Shown here in pieces: positions 23,651 to 33,875 of a stretch of 64,000 nucleotides of DNA (the first letter of the stretch is position 1; each line of letters begins with the position of its first letter). The position numbers and the translations under genes are program-made. This stretch comes from Gloeopeniophorella convolvens (lineage: Eukaryota > Basidiomycota > Agaricomycetes > Russulales): contig WTXD01000004.1 of the NCBI GenBank assembly GCA_022496205.1, positions 124,001 through 188,000 of the forward strand. Reading direction: 5' to 3'. The notes under the pieces were generated by a model. That model ran no database searches. It was given only the letters and a program-made list of their open reading frames with translations, and was not told where the DNA came from.

Positions 23651-25041
23651 GGCTGGAACCGGGGGATGGAGGGATGTGGCGGTCGAGGTGAGAGGGTGCT
23701 CTGGGGCTGACGCCCGCCGGGCCGAGCACCTCCACTGAGAGTCATCGCCGCAGGCAAAACACAAATGGACGTTCATAGACGCTCTCACTGCATTCACCAT
23801 CTAAATTAATAACATCTGTGCGTCGATCTCGAGGAGGCCGCACGCCCACCACCAGTACTGTAAAGCTACCCTTTTTTCCCTGCTGCTTTACAGCGCAGAC
23901 ACAGCGTGTTTGATCAACCACCTCGGTGGGAACGGTATGTTCCCCGCGCCCCCGCGCGTGCGAGGATTCCCCAACATTTGATGAATGCAGCTCGTGGGTA
24001 GCGCGCTGATTTCGCACCGTTCCGCAAGAATGAACCAAGGGCCCCGCAGCACGCGCGCTATGCGAGCTATCGCGGTGCAATCCATAGAGAGCAACAGGTC
24101 CGGTAACGCAGGCGTCCACTGCTTTACATACACAACGAAACGCTGTTCTAATCTCCATGTGGTACGGATAGAATAATGAATACGCATGTCGCGGCGCTGG
24201 GGACTCGGAGTACACGCCCCAAGGCTGGCCAATTCTGCAAAGCCAAGTCGCGATAGAGACGGAACCTCGCTATTCCAACCCAAGTTGACCCGCGATGCCC
24301 GCGCGGGACCCCTGAGCCACCCACGAACCGTAGAATGGAAAAAATGGCGTTAGCTAAGTTCCTGTCAATGCGTGGCAGTTGTCTCAACTAGAACGCCGCA
24401 GAGCCGAGAGCACCGAGTGTCCCCGACGTGGAACAAACGACGAGTTCTTGTGAGCTATGCATCAGCGGATCTCCTGTCGAGCGGTGTTGTCTGCGGCCAA
24501 AAGATTGTAGTGCACTGTTGCCTTGTGTTGGACTGGAGGAGAGAGCAGTGTTGTGCTGAAGATCGCGGCCGCGGCAATATTGGCGTTGGCGGCTATGGCC
24601 GTGAGAAACACGTTACGTCGTCGCGACGCGAGTGGCGCGGCGTCGAGTTGTTGCCTTGCTGTTGCGAACAACACTGTAACCTTACTTACTTTATCCAATG
24701 GCGTGCGCTAGGCTCCCTCGGCGTACCCACGACATGTGGCCCAGAACAGTCGTCAATATAAGAGTGAAACAATCACGCTGGCTACACAAGGCGAAACATC
24801 CGAGTCAAATCCAAATCCGGGAGGCGCTCACAAGACCGCCATTCAAAACCTCCGCTGCCAATTGTTCTGTGCTCTCCAGCAACCCCCTGAACTCCATTGA
24901 TCGACCCTGATTATCCTTGCTGTGTTTTCTTATTAGAGCCCTGGCTCGTCTTAATCTCTTCTTTGTGGCCCTTCCCCCGTCGAAGCGCGCCTCTCTTTTC
25001 TCGCCAGCAGCTGCACTCCTTCAAACTTCACTTACCCTACC
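23651..25041. other. divergent intergenic region, no gene seen
   Basis: The F-box gene reads leftward and the P450 reads rightward from this 1.4 kb region, so both promoters lie here. Some open frames around 24,460-24,720 on both strands give alanine-rich translations without motifs and are treated as chance. The last 100 bases before 25,042 are pyrimidine-rich, as expected just upstream of a fungal start codon. Confidence 0.55.
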
Positions 25042-27167
25042 ATGTTCGCCCCCGAAGCATTCTACATCGCCGCCGCAATCCTCTCAATTGCGTTCCTAAT
25101 TCGCCGCCGCCGCCATGCGTCGAGGTTGCCCCTCCCGCCCGGCCCCCGCGGCTGGCCGCTCATCGCCAACCTCTTCGATTGGCCCTTCGAGTCTGCCTGG
25201 ATTCCATTTGCGGAATGGAGCAAGAAGTTTGGTACGTGTTCTGCCGCACACGCAGTGCGTGCCCGTGCACGTGCGGGCGACGCGTTCAGGGATTGGCGTC
25301 CTGACGTGTTCCACGCGCAGGCGACATCATTCATATCGAGGTCTTCGGGATGCACATCGTCATCCTCAGCAGCTTCGAGACCGCCAACAGCCTCATGAGC
25401 CAGGCATCGTACTCCGACCGCCCGATTCTCACCATGGTCGGAAAGCTGTGCGTCCTCCAGCTTCCAGCCCGGCCCGGCAGGGCGTGTCTGTTCCGCAGTT
25501 GCTGATTCGCACCAGGATGAACTTCACGCCGAGCATCGTGCTGGCGCCGTATGGCGAGCACTGGAAGGCGATGCGCCGCGTCACGCAGCAGAGCCTGAAC
25601 CGCGCGTCCTCCCAGGCATTCCTGCCCAGCCAGCTCTCCGACGCGCGCCTGCTTCTACAAGAGCTGCTCGTGCACCCGGACAAGTATATTGGCGCCATCC
25701 GCTAGTACGCGACGCGTCTCCTGCGTCTATCCGCGCACGCGTCTGACCACGTGCCACCCGCAGCGCGCTTGGCAAAAACATCATCGAGAACACGTACGGC
25801 ATCAAGATAACGTCGCCCAGCTCAGAGGTAAAATATACTGCCCGCGCGTCCGTCCGCTCCTCCGCTCACGCGTGCGTGCCCCACACAGTACGTCAAGCTC
25901 TCGCGCGAGACGCACGAGGTCATCCAGAACGCGGTCGTCCCTGGCAGCTTTTTCGTCGACGTCTTCCCGGCGCGTACGTGCCTGACCCCTTGTGGCCATT
26001 CGAGCTGCTCACGTGCTCCACAGTCCGCTTCATCCCAGAATGGTTCCCCGGCGCGGCTTCAAGCGCCTCGCGCGCGTCGCCAAGACGCGCGGCGAGCATA
26101 TGGTCGATGGCGCATTCATGCAGCCAAGGCGGCGATGGCGGGCGAAGACTCGATGGTGTCGCTTGTCGGGAATCTGCTGTCGCGCGACGGGCCCGAGGAG
26201 ATGACCCGCGATGAGTACGAATACACGATCAAGTGGGCTGCGGGGTCGCTCTACGGAGGTACGCACTGTCCAGCATCGAGGTTTGCGCTCGCTCACAGGG
26301 TCTTGCTGCACCAGCCGGGACCGAGTCGGTGAGTGCATGCCCACTCAGATGCCACGTTTGCGATTGAGACTGATGCTGCTGAAGACTACATCCAGCATCA
26401 CGACGTTCCTGTTGACGATGGTGCTCTTCCCAGACGTGCAAAAGCGCGTGCAGGCCGAGCTCGACTCTGTCTTGGGCGGCAAGCGCCTGCCGACCTTCGA
26501 AGACCGTGCGTCCCTGCCCTACCTCGAGGCCACTATCAAGGAGTCTCTGCGCTTCCACCCACCGACCCCGCTCGGCATCGCGCACCGGCTCAGCGAGGAC
26601 GATGTCGTGCAGGGTGCGCACCTGCCCCTTCCGCACACATGCCGCGGCTGACCCCGCGCAGGTTACCACATCCCGAAGGGCTCCATCATCATGCCAAACA
26701 TCTGGGCGATGAACATGAACGAGAAGCAGTACCGCCACCCGGAGCGCTTCGACCCGACGCGGTACTTGGGCCCTTCTCCCGCGCTCGAGTCGCCCGTGTT
26801 CGGCTTTGGTCGTCGCGCGTGCCTCGGCGTGCACTACTCGACCGCGGCGATCTTCATCACTGTTTCTTCGCTGCTGTCTGTGTTCGACTTACGTGCGCAG
26901 GATAAGGAGGGCCGCGACCTGCCCGTCGAGCCCGCGTTCACCGGAGGTACGTATCTGACATCGATCCTCGTCACCAGGCATGTGCTGATCCCCCTCCTCG
27001 CGTCGGCAGGATTCGTAAGGTTCGTCGCAGGCTGATGCGAACGTGTGGGCTCGCGGCGATGCTGACCCCACCCTCTCCGCAGCCACCCGAAGCCCTTCCC
27101 CTGCCGCCTCACGCCGCGCTCCCAGGAGGCCATAGAGCTCATCAGAGCAGGGACGAACATGCTGTAA
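25042..27167 (+). CDS. cytochrome P450 with two apparent one-base frameshifts
   Basis: About 510 residues once spliced. It starts MFAPEAFYIAAAILSIAFLI, a membrane anchor, then RLPLPPGPRGWPLIANL (proline hinge), FGDIIHIEVFGMHIVIL, GEHWKAMRRVTQQSL, YALGKNIIENTYGI, and after the damaged part WAAGSLYG with AGTES (I-helix region). Then IKESLRFHPPTP (ExxR), HPERFDPTRYLG and the heme loop FGFGRRACLGVHY. The C-terminus is FTGGFVSHPKPFPCRL, built through a 10-base microexon, stopping at 27,167. Between WFPGA near 26,055 and GEDSMVSL near 26,140 the frame shifts twice: GFKRLARVAKTRGEHMVDG and AKAAMAGED lie in different frames with no plausible intron. Each shift looks like one missing G next to a G run. 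This could be a recent pseudogene or a sequencing error. It resembles Agaricomycete P450s annotated as O-methylsterigmatocystin-oxidoreductase-like; the substrate is unknown. Confidence 0.82.
27010..27019 (+). other. 10-base microexon of the P450 gene
   Basis: The exon GATTCGTAAG is flanked by an upstream intron ending GTCGGCAG and a downstream intron starting GTTCGT and ending CTCCGCAG. Only with this microexon does the reading frame join FTGG to SHPKPFPC, giving the family's usual FTxGxVSHPKPF sequence. Confidence 0.7.
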
Positions 27168-29332
27168 CACTTGGCCCTTTCATCACACCAGATTTCCCGA
27201 TGACCGTCGCCCCCTCATCACTGCCTCCCCAGTTCGATCGGCGTATGTATATACATATATTAGTAGCATGTCCCTTATTCGCTTTCGTGTACATGGTATG
27301 TCAGCATGGTGTTTTCTCGACCGTTCTGTTCTGGACCCCGGCCCGAGCTGGGTCCCCTTGAAGTTGGGCGCACGGTGCCTAGTACTTATTGGCCCCTTTG
27401 CAGACTGGTCCGCGCTGTGGGAGTTTGGGCTGGACGATCTGTAGGGTACGGCACGACCGCCCTCGCGACGAGCTGGAATACACACAGGGCTGCGCGAAGG
27501 CAACGGGTTTCCTGTGCGGGCGTGGGACCGGCAGACCGGAGCTCCGCGAGCCCGACAGAATTCCGCGTGGCCCCGCCCTTGACGTTGCCCGCCGCTTCCA
27601 AAACGAGCAACGATGATGCCCTGCGAACGCACGCCACACGGGCTCGAGTCAGCAGAGAAAAAAAAACGGTGATCGAGCGTGGGGCCCCGGCATTGGGCTT
27701 CTGGGCTGCCTGCTCGGTGCTGCCCGGCGCTGGGCACCACAGGCCAAGTCCGACCACGCCGGCCCTGGGCGCGTCATCGAATAAATATTTATCGCTGACG
27801 CGTGGCGACAGAGCCGCCGCCTGCCGCACGTTGGAGCATGGCTAGCGGAAACGTGGGGCGCGTTGCTTTTGTTCTGCGGCTGCGTATGCGCGAGAGATGA
27901 ATTCATGGCGGTGAGGATCGAGAGTTGCACGTACCGCGAAGCACAGCTCATGAGACCCTCATGACGCTCGCGCGCGAGTGATTCCTTGCCTCCGCAAACC
28001 CCGCGACTGTGCTCGCTCTCGTATCATGCCGTACTCTGCCAGCCCACGGTGAGGCGGCCGCAGCGAAATGAACATCGGCGCGGTTCCTTCGATGCAAAAG
28101 AAGCCACGTCAGAATCTTGAGCCCGTCAACGACTTGTCAGAGCCTGGAAGCAGATCGCCTTGTCCCCCTGGAGGAGTAAAGGCGGTTTGTAGCAAAGTTG
28201 GATTCGAGCGACGAGAGCGTGAAGCGGTGGAGGGTGTGCCTTGGTGGGAGCAGCAGCACTAACTGCGGGGAACCAGAAGGTGGAATGAGAGGTTCTGGTA
28301 TTTGCAACCGACTCGGGCGAGCAAACTCCAACTCCAGCGACGATGCCGGTGAAGGCTAGCCGACGATGCACTCCTGTCAGTGGTTCCTGGAAGTCCATCG
28401 TGCGATCGTTGAATGGGCAGGCCCTTTCATCGAGAAGACGGCGGCGGGCCCTAATAGACCGACGCATCATCTGATTGAGGTGGGACGTCAAAGGGACGTC
28501 CTTACGAGGCAGGAGACGCGCGCGGGAACTCGCGCGCGCAGTGGCGTCGGCGGGGTGCGTGATTCCAAATTTCCCGCTCACGTCCGAGGAACCGGGTTCC
28601 GCTATTTTCTCCCACCTCGACCCCTCCGAGGACAGCACCATGCGATTCGTGCCTCCACGACCATCAGCATCGCGTCCTAGTTGACGGACGTCTTTGCCCG
28701 GACGTCTCAGAATGGTTCAGAGTCTGCTCCATATGCATTGGATGCCTGAATCCTGCTGAAAGCAACTGCGACGAGCCAGCTTTCACTCCGAAAAATCCGC
28801 ACCCTCAATAACTTTGAACACAAGGTTTGTCAAACTTCAGGGACTGGTGCACCCCTGCGATGGCGTTAAACGTTGATCTCTTATCGGACTTGCCGACGAT
28901 ATGACTGAATGTGGACAAGGCCAGTGCTTAGCGACATGACGTACGGATTAAGGCGCTGGTCTCGTAAACGTTCCTTCCTCGAAGTTCGAACATGCTTACC
29001 TGATTGAAGCGGCTCTGCCCACGCACCCGAGCACGGTATTGCTCTATGTCTTCTTCCCCTTCAGCTGCCAGTGCGGAGCGTGGGCGTAATAGCTGCGTTT
29101 CTAGCCTTAGACAGGTTCCTGTTTGTGACATCTCGGACCTCGCCCGGGCCGCCTCAACTTGGTCTCTCGATGAAAGCCTTCCTTAATTGCAGTGGGGGGC
29201 GCCTCTCTGACTTCTCGGCGTGGTGACAAGCGCTAGCTGTGCATGAGTACATATGGAGGAGCATCTACCCTTGCTTGGATTGGCACCCGACCCCGTCCCT
29301 TCCCCGCTCCCTCAAGGCTCCCTCCCGCCACT
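27168..29332. other. 2.2 kb without a convincing gene
   Basis: This runs from the 3' flank of the P450 to the promoter of the first seven-helix gene. Around 27,180-27,850 both strands carry overlapping open frames of up to 185 codons, as expected by chance in GC-rich DNA; none has a motif. A 171-codon minus-strand frame at 28,126-28,641 is likewise unsupported. An AT-rich TATA-like patch lies near 27,780. Confidence 0.5.
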
Positions 29333-30866
29333 ATGCCGCTGTCCTTTGCTGGTTCGGAGACCATCGCGATGGTCTTGGAGTCGGCGCTATATGGTGCGTG
29401 CTGGCATTTTGCACGTGTTTTGGGTGCGGTATGCTCACAGTCTGCGCCGCAGGGGTGTACTTCGTTCTCTTCGTGGGCTGCGTCAAGGTGCTCGTCAACA
29501 GGCGGCGACGAAGGGCGGGTGCGAACTACCGCCTAATCACAGTTTCGTCCATTCTTTTCGCTCTCATTACCTGGGTACGTCCTGGGCGTCGTGTGCTTTA
29601 TCGCCGCATTAATGTGGGCTGCAGCACGAGATCATCGACGCGATCCGCCTGTTCCTCGCATACAGGAACAGTCAAACAGATACTGGCGCTGATATTTATT
29701 TCGCCAACGTGACGCAAACGCTGAGCGTCATGAAAACCGCCGTCTACCTCGCTGAGACCGTTGTGTCTGATCTTTTCATTGTGCGTGCCACATCATACTG
29801 TCTGGTATCCCAACACTGATAGCGATGCTAGCTATATCGATGCTACATTGTGTGGAATGCGAACATACCCGTTATAATCCTCCCGGTCATTCTTTATATT
29901 GCCGACATAGGCAAGTCCACTCGCTCGAGTTGCCATCTACGGATGACTGAGCGTGGCTGGGCTTTCTAGGGACTGGGATCGCCGCCGTGTACACGCTGAC
30001 GCTCATCAGCACGGACGTTGTCTTCGACGAGAAACAGGAGAGAATCACCAACGCATTCTTCTCATGCACACTCGCGGTGAACACCGTCTGCACTTGTGAG
30101 TCTTCGTTACATTCCGTGGGACTGGGGCATGGGCTCATATCCCACACCAGTGCTGATTGCATTCCGCATCTGGTGGAGCCAGCGCGGGACTCGTGATGCG
30201 AAGATGGGGAGCAGCCTTTCACACGTCTCTGTCATTGTCATTGAGTCTGGTACGTGCGACATTCTGACCTGTCCGCCACCCGTAACTCACCCGTTCGTCC
30301 CCAACAGGCGCCATATACCTGACTGTCCTGGCCTGTGTGGTAGCATCGTACACCGTCAAATCCCTCTTGTTCAATATCTTCCTCGATATCGTGAGTCGGC
30401 CTTGGATCGCCTTTTGATCCCCACTGACAGCGCCACTGTTCAGACCTCGCCTATAATTGTAAGTTGTGTGCCTGAGCACTCCATTACATTTTACTGATCA
30501 CCCATTTGCACCCCTTTCATTTGCACTTGGCATTCCAGGGCATTGTCGTAAGTAGTCCGTCGGCTTCTCCCTTCATCACACTCAGCATTCCATACGTAGT
30601 TCTCGCTCATTATCGTACGCGTGGGTCTGGGCATCAGCTCGGAGGAAACGCGGCACACGGTGCAAACCATCTCTTTCTCCATGCCATCCAAGGGAACCGG
30701 AAACGGGACACATTCGAACGGCCCGATTGTGTTCCGCTCGACTACGACGACGCAATTCACCGACGGTCCCAGCGCCAGCTCGGAGAGCACCTTCAAGGCG
30801 AACGAGTCGCAGGGCTCGTTCAAATTGGAGGAGCTGCACGACGTCGAAAGCGTCGTCGATGTTTGA
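29333..30866 (+). CDS. seven-transmembrane protein, uncharacterised basidiomycete family, copy A
   Basis: About 330 residues from at least nine exons. Seven hydrophobic segments can be read in order: VYFVLFVGCVKVLV, LITVSSILFALITW, MKTAVYLAETVVSDLFI, IPVIILPVILYIADIGTGIA, AFFSCTLAVNTVCTLLIAF, IYLTVLACVVASYTV and IIGIVFSLIIVRVGLGI. A polar, serine-rich cytoplasmic-type tail follows (FSMPSKGTGNGTHSNGPI). Characteristic motifs are YRCYIVWNANIPVIILP and RIWWSQRG. Helix 7 is encoded by a 15-base exon (30,444-30,458) and a 9-base exon (30,539-30,547) followed by the last exon. The family is common in Agaricomycetes, but I know of no assigned function; a receptor-like role is possible but unproven. 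A paralogue lies on the other strand at 32,583-33,875. Confidence 0.82.
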
Positions 30867-32582
30867 TCTATACTATCATATTTCGCTCGGGATGTCCCGG
30901 CTCGGACATGGGGGGAGAGGTTGTACGCTCATTGTTCATTAGAATGCAAAGCTATTGGATTGTACACATCTTTCCCCACCGAAGTGTCCAGCCCGCCCAT
31001 CAGCCCCGCGTGCACTTGCGCCTTTTGGGCAGTACAGCGCTCCGACACGCTCGCTGGCGCGTCCAATCTCCATACTTGTGATGCGGGGAGGGCCCCGCAA
31101 TCAGCGGACGAGCAAGGTTATCGGTGACCACCTGGAAGCGCGCAACGGTCAATTGAGGATGAGCCACGATATGAATTCATTTGCGCCCACGTTTGAACTG
31201 CAGCTCGTTGCTTCGGTGCTAAGCACAAAATTTCACAACTTCGAGGGCGTCGGAAACGCCTTCCGCCAGTAGCGAAGAGTTAGTGCTGAGCTCTACTTCC
31301 AACGCGTCCACATGCTGGCCTCAATTAATATCGTGGCACAATAGTGGAGCCGTGGTGAAGCTTCACAGAATTGTAGCTGGGCCAAGCAAACCTCTGTAGC
31401 GTGGCCAGGGCTTCTTAACCCTTCACGTCTAGTTTGGGACAGCTGAACTTTGTTTGCTTGCTATTGTCTGCCAGGCGTCATGAACGACTCGTCTAGACGA
31501 GGACCTCTTTCATGACGAGCAACGATCGAGCACTATGTGCGCACTTGCCTCCCAACGGCGCATGAAAATGACGAAGACGCCGGACCCGCGATTCATGAAC
31601 CCTACCAACAATGTTCATCGAGGCTAGCCTGGATTGAATACACGTGGGGATGCCATGCTGCGTTCCCATAAGACACGTGTGCCGACCCTATTTGAGAGTT
31701 TGACCTTGTGATACGCTGAGGTGGGAATAGTCCAGTCCGGCACTAGGACACCTTCTGTCATTGCCAGACGGCGTCCAGGAGTCTGAGTCCACATAGGATA
31801 GGGCCGGGGAAGGACTGCAGGAGACGACATACAGCTTCCGAACAAATCTACAGTTAGGTCACCTTCGAAAGATGTTTTGTGAGTAGAGCCGGTGATATAG
31901 CAGATAGTGCACCGGGTTTCAGCATGAACGTGCAGAGGTCAGGAAGAACATAGGACCGCTTCCAGAGACTGTACCCGCTGTACTGGTAGATAGAAGTTGG
32001 AGGTCCTGTTGACTATCTTTGAGCCGTTCTTCTGTATTCAGTGTAGCCTGGGGGCGGAGTGGGAACACTCCAGCTGTCAGAGAGAGAAAGTTCCGAGAAT
32101 CTGACTGCAGGTCGTGGTGGCGAAAAGGCGGATCAGGCGAGTCGGGGTCCCGTTCTGGAAGTGTGCGCGGTCGCTATAATCGGTCCCCAGACACCCCTTG
32201 GACGCCACAAAGCACCGGCTTAGTTGCAACTTCAAACGGCGGCCAGTGGGTTCAATGATTTCACCATCTAGTACGTTGAACATTGCCAAAAGTTTGCACG
32301 CTTGCTGGACTACAACAATGATTGCGCGCTAGCCAGACTTTTTGACATTTCGCACTCCAATCGTGAAATAATGCCAATTGATTCCTAAACATGTCTCTAT
32401 TCGAGGACAAAACACCAGAACAAACAAACACCATAGGGAGAAAATAACAACATTATGAAGGAATAAGTAGTACATCGAGTCATCGCTTGCATCGCAATGT
32501 CGTCGCAGCATAAATACGCAGGGGAGGGCGCGCATCGTAAGAATAGGGAACAGTGAGTCGTCGTGCTCGGGGCGTTGGTTTA
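30867..32582. other. convergent intergenic region, no gene seen
   Basis: The two seven-helix genes point toward this 1.7 kb region from either side, so no promoter for them is expected here. A 73-codon minus-strand frame at 31,624-31,845 (starting MFGSCMSSPAVL) has no recognisable match. Nothing else was seen. Confidence 0.5.
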
Positions 32583-33875
32583 CTAGACACCAACGTGGGC
32601 CTCGCTGTGTGGTCGGGACTCCTTCACCATGGAGCCCGCGACAGATTGGTTATCATCGGGGAGGGCATCTCCCATCCCCTTCATGGAGATATGCGTAGCC
32701 TCGGTCGCCGCCACTCCCATGCGAAGGACGATGAGGGAAAACTGGGAACAAGATCAGAAGAAGCTGGAGGATGCACTCGAGGAGAGCTTACGGCAATACC
32801 GATGACGGGAGACGCCTGCCACGCATCATGTCGCACACATCAGAAACGTTCCGTGGAGATCGCACAGAGCAACGTACCATGTCGAGGAAGACATTGAACG
32901 CATTTGACTTGGACGTGTAGGTAGAGATCACCAGGATGAGGTTGGTGAAGTAGATCGCGCCGGACTCGGCGATGATCGCGGACTCTTTGGTGAGACCGAA
33001 CGCCTTGCGCGAATCGCGCATGGAGCGTTGGCGTGACCAAACGCGGTATGCGATCAGCACTGTCGTCCACAAGGTGTCAGTGCGACGCCACCAAGACGAT
33101 CACGGAATGGGTACGAACAGGTGCAGAGCCCGTTCACGGCAACAGTAGCGCTGAGGAAGGACTTCGTAATCTTCTCCTGCTTCTGAATGAAGACGGTGTC
33201 GGCTGTGGTAAGCTTGGAGAGTCCTTGAACAGATGCAACGCCAGTTCCTGTGAACGAGTCAGAAGCCGGCGGCAATATCCCAAGATGAGAACTTACCAAT
33301 ATCGGCTAGGAAAATCATCAGAGGTAGAATGATCACGAGGAAGTTGCGCTCCCACACAATCCAGCAGCGGTACAGCTGTAGAATGAGGTTAGCATAGTTT
33401 ATATGTATATGTCGACGTGAGCTGCTCACAATGAAGGAATCAAACAATACAGTGATCACCAAGTACAGTGCCGTCTTGATCAAACTCAGAGAGGAGGAGA
33501 CATTGGCGTAGTAGAGGTCGGCACCGGCGGAGAGTTGGCTACCTTTGAAGGCAAACACCATTCGAACCGCATCCGTGACGACATGCTATCCGATAGAAGT
33601 GAGCAGAGCCTCTCGGAGATTATTGGAAAGGTTGGTACGTACCCATGTAATGAGAACGGAAAGGACACCCGCAAGCCCAAGCAGTGGCAGAGAGCCGGAG
33701 ATCACTTTGCGCTTATTGAACAGCACCTTGACAGAGGAGCCAAAGAGCGCGAAATAGATCCCTGTCGCGGGTTTAACACGGGTGACGCGCGCCATGGAAG
33801 TCGTCTATCTCACCGAAGAAGAATGACTCCACGGCGAGAGCGACGATCTCAGAGAGGGAGAAGGAGATGGTCATG
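32583..33875 (-). CDS. seven-transmembrane protein, uncharacterised basidiomycete family, copy B
   Basis: About 320 residues. It starts MTISFSLSEIVALAVESFFF, and after an intron GIYFALFGSSVKVLFNKRK, then LLGLAGVLSVLITW, SLIKTALYLVITVLFDSFI, YRCWIVWERNFLVIILPLM, IFLADIGTGVASVQ, FLSATVAVNGLCT, VLIAYRVWSRQRSM and SGAIYFTNLILVISTYT. The end of helix 7 is ASPVIGIA joined to FSLIVLRMGVAAT, followed by a polar tail ending in AHVGV. It is a paralogue of the gene at 29,333-30,866 with nearly the same exon order. The main difference is that helix 7 starts with one 24-base exon (GCGTCTCCCG...GCC) where copy A has a 15-base and a 9-base exon. Function is unknown. Confidence 0.82.

Noticed and set aside
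27183..27845. Overlapping open frames of 179 codons (plus) and 185 codons (minus)
   Set aside because: Both strands and several frames are open at once in GC-rich DNA, with no motif or splice pattern; a chance effect is more likely.
28126..28641. 171-codon minus-strand open frame
   Set aside because: No recognisable domain, and plus-strand frames overlap it; it lacks the intron structure usual here.
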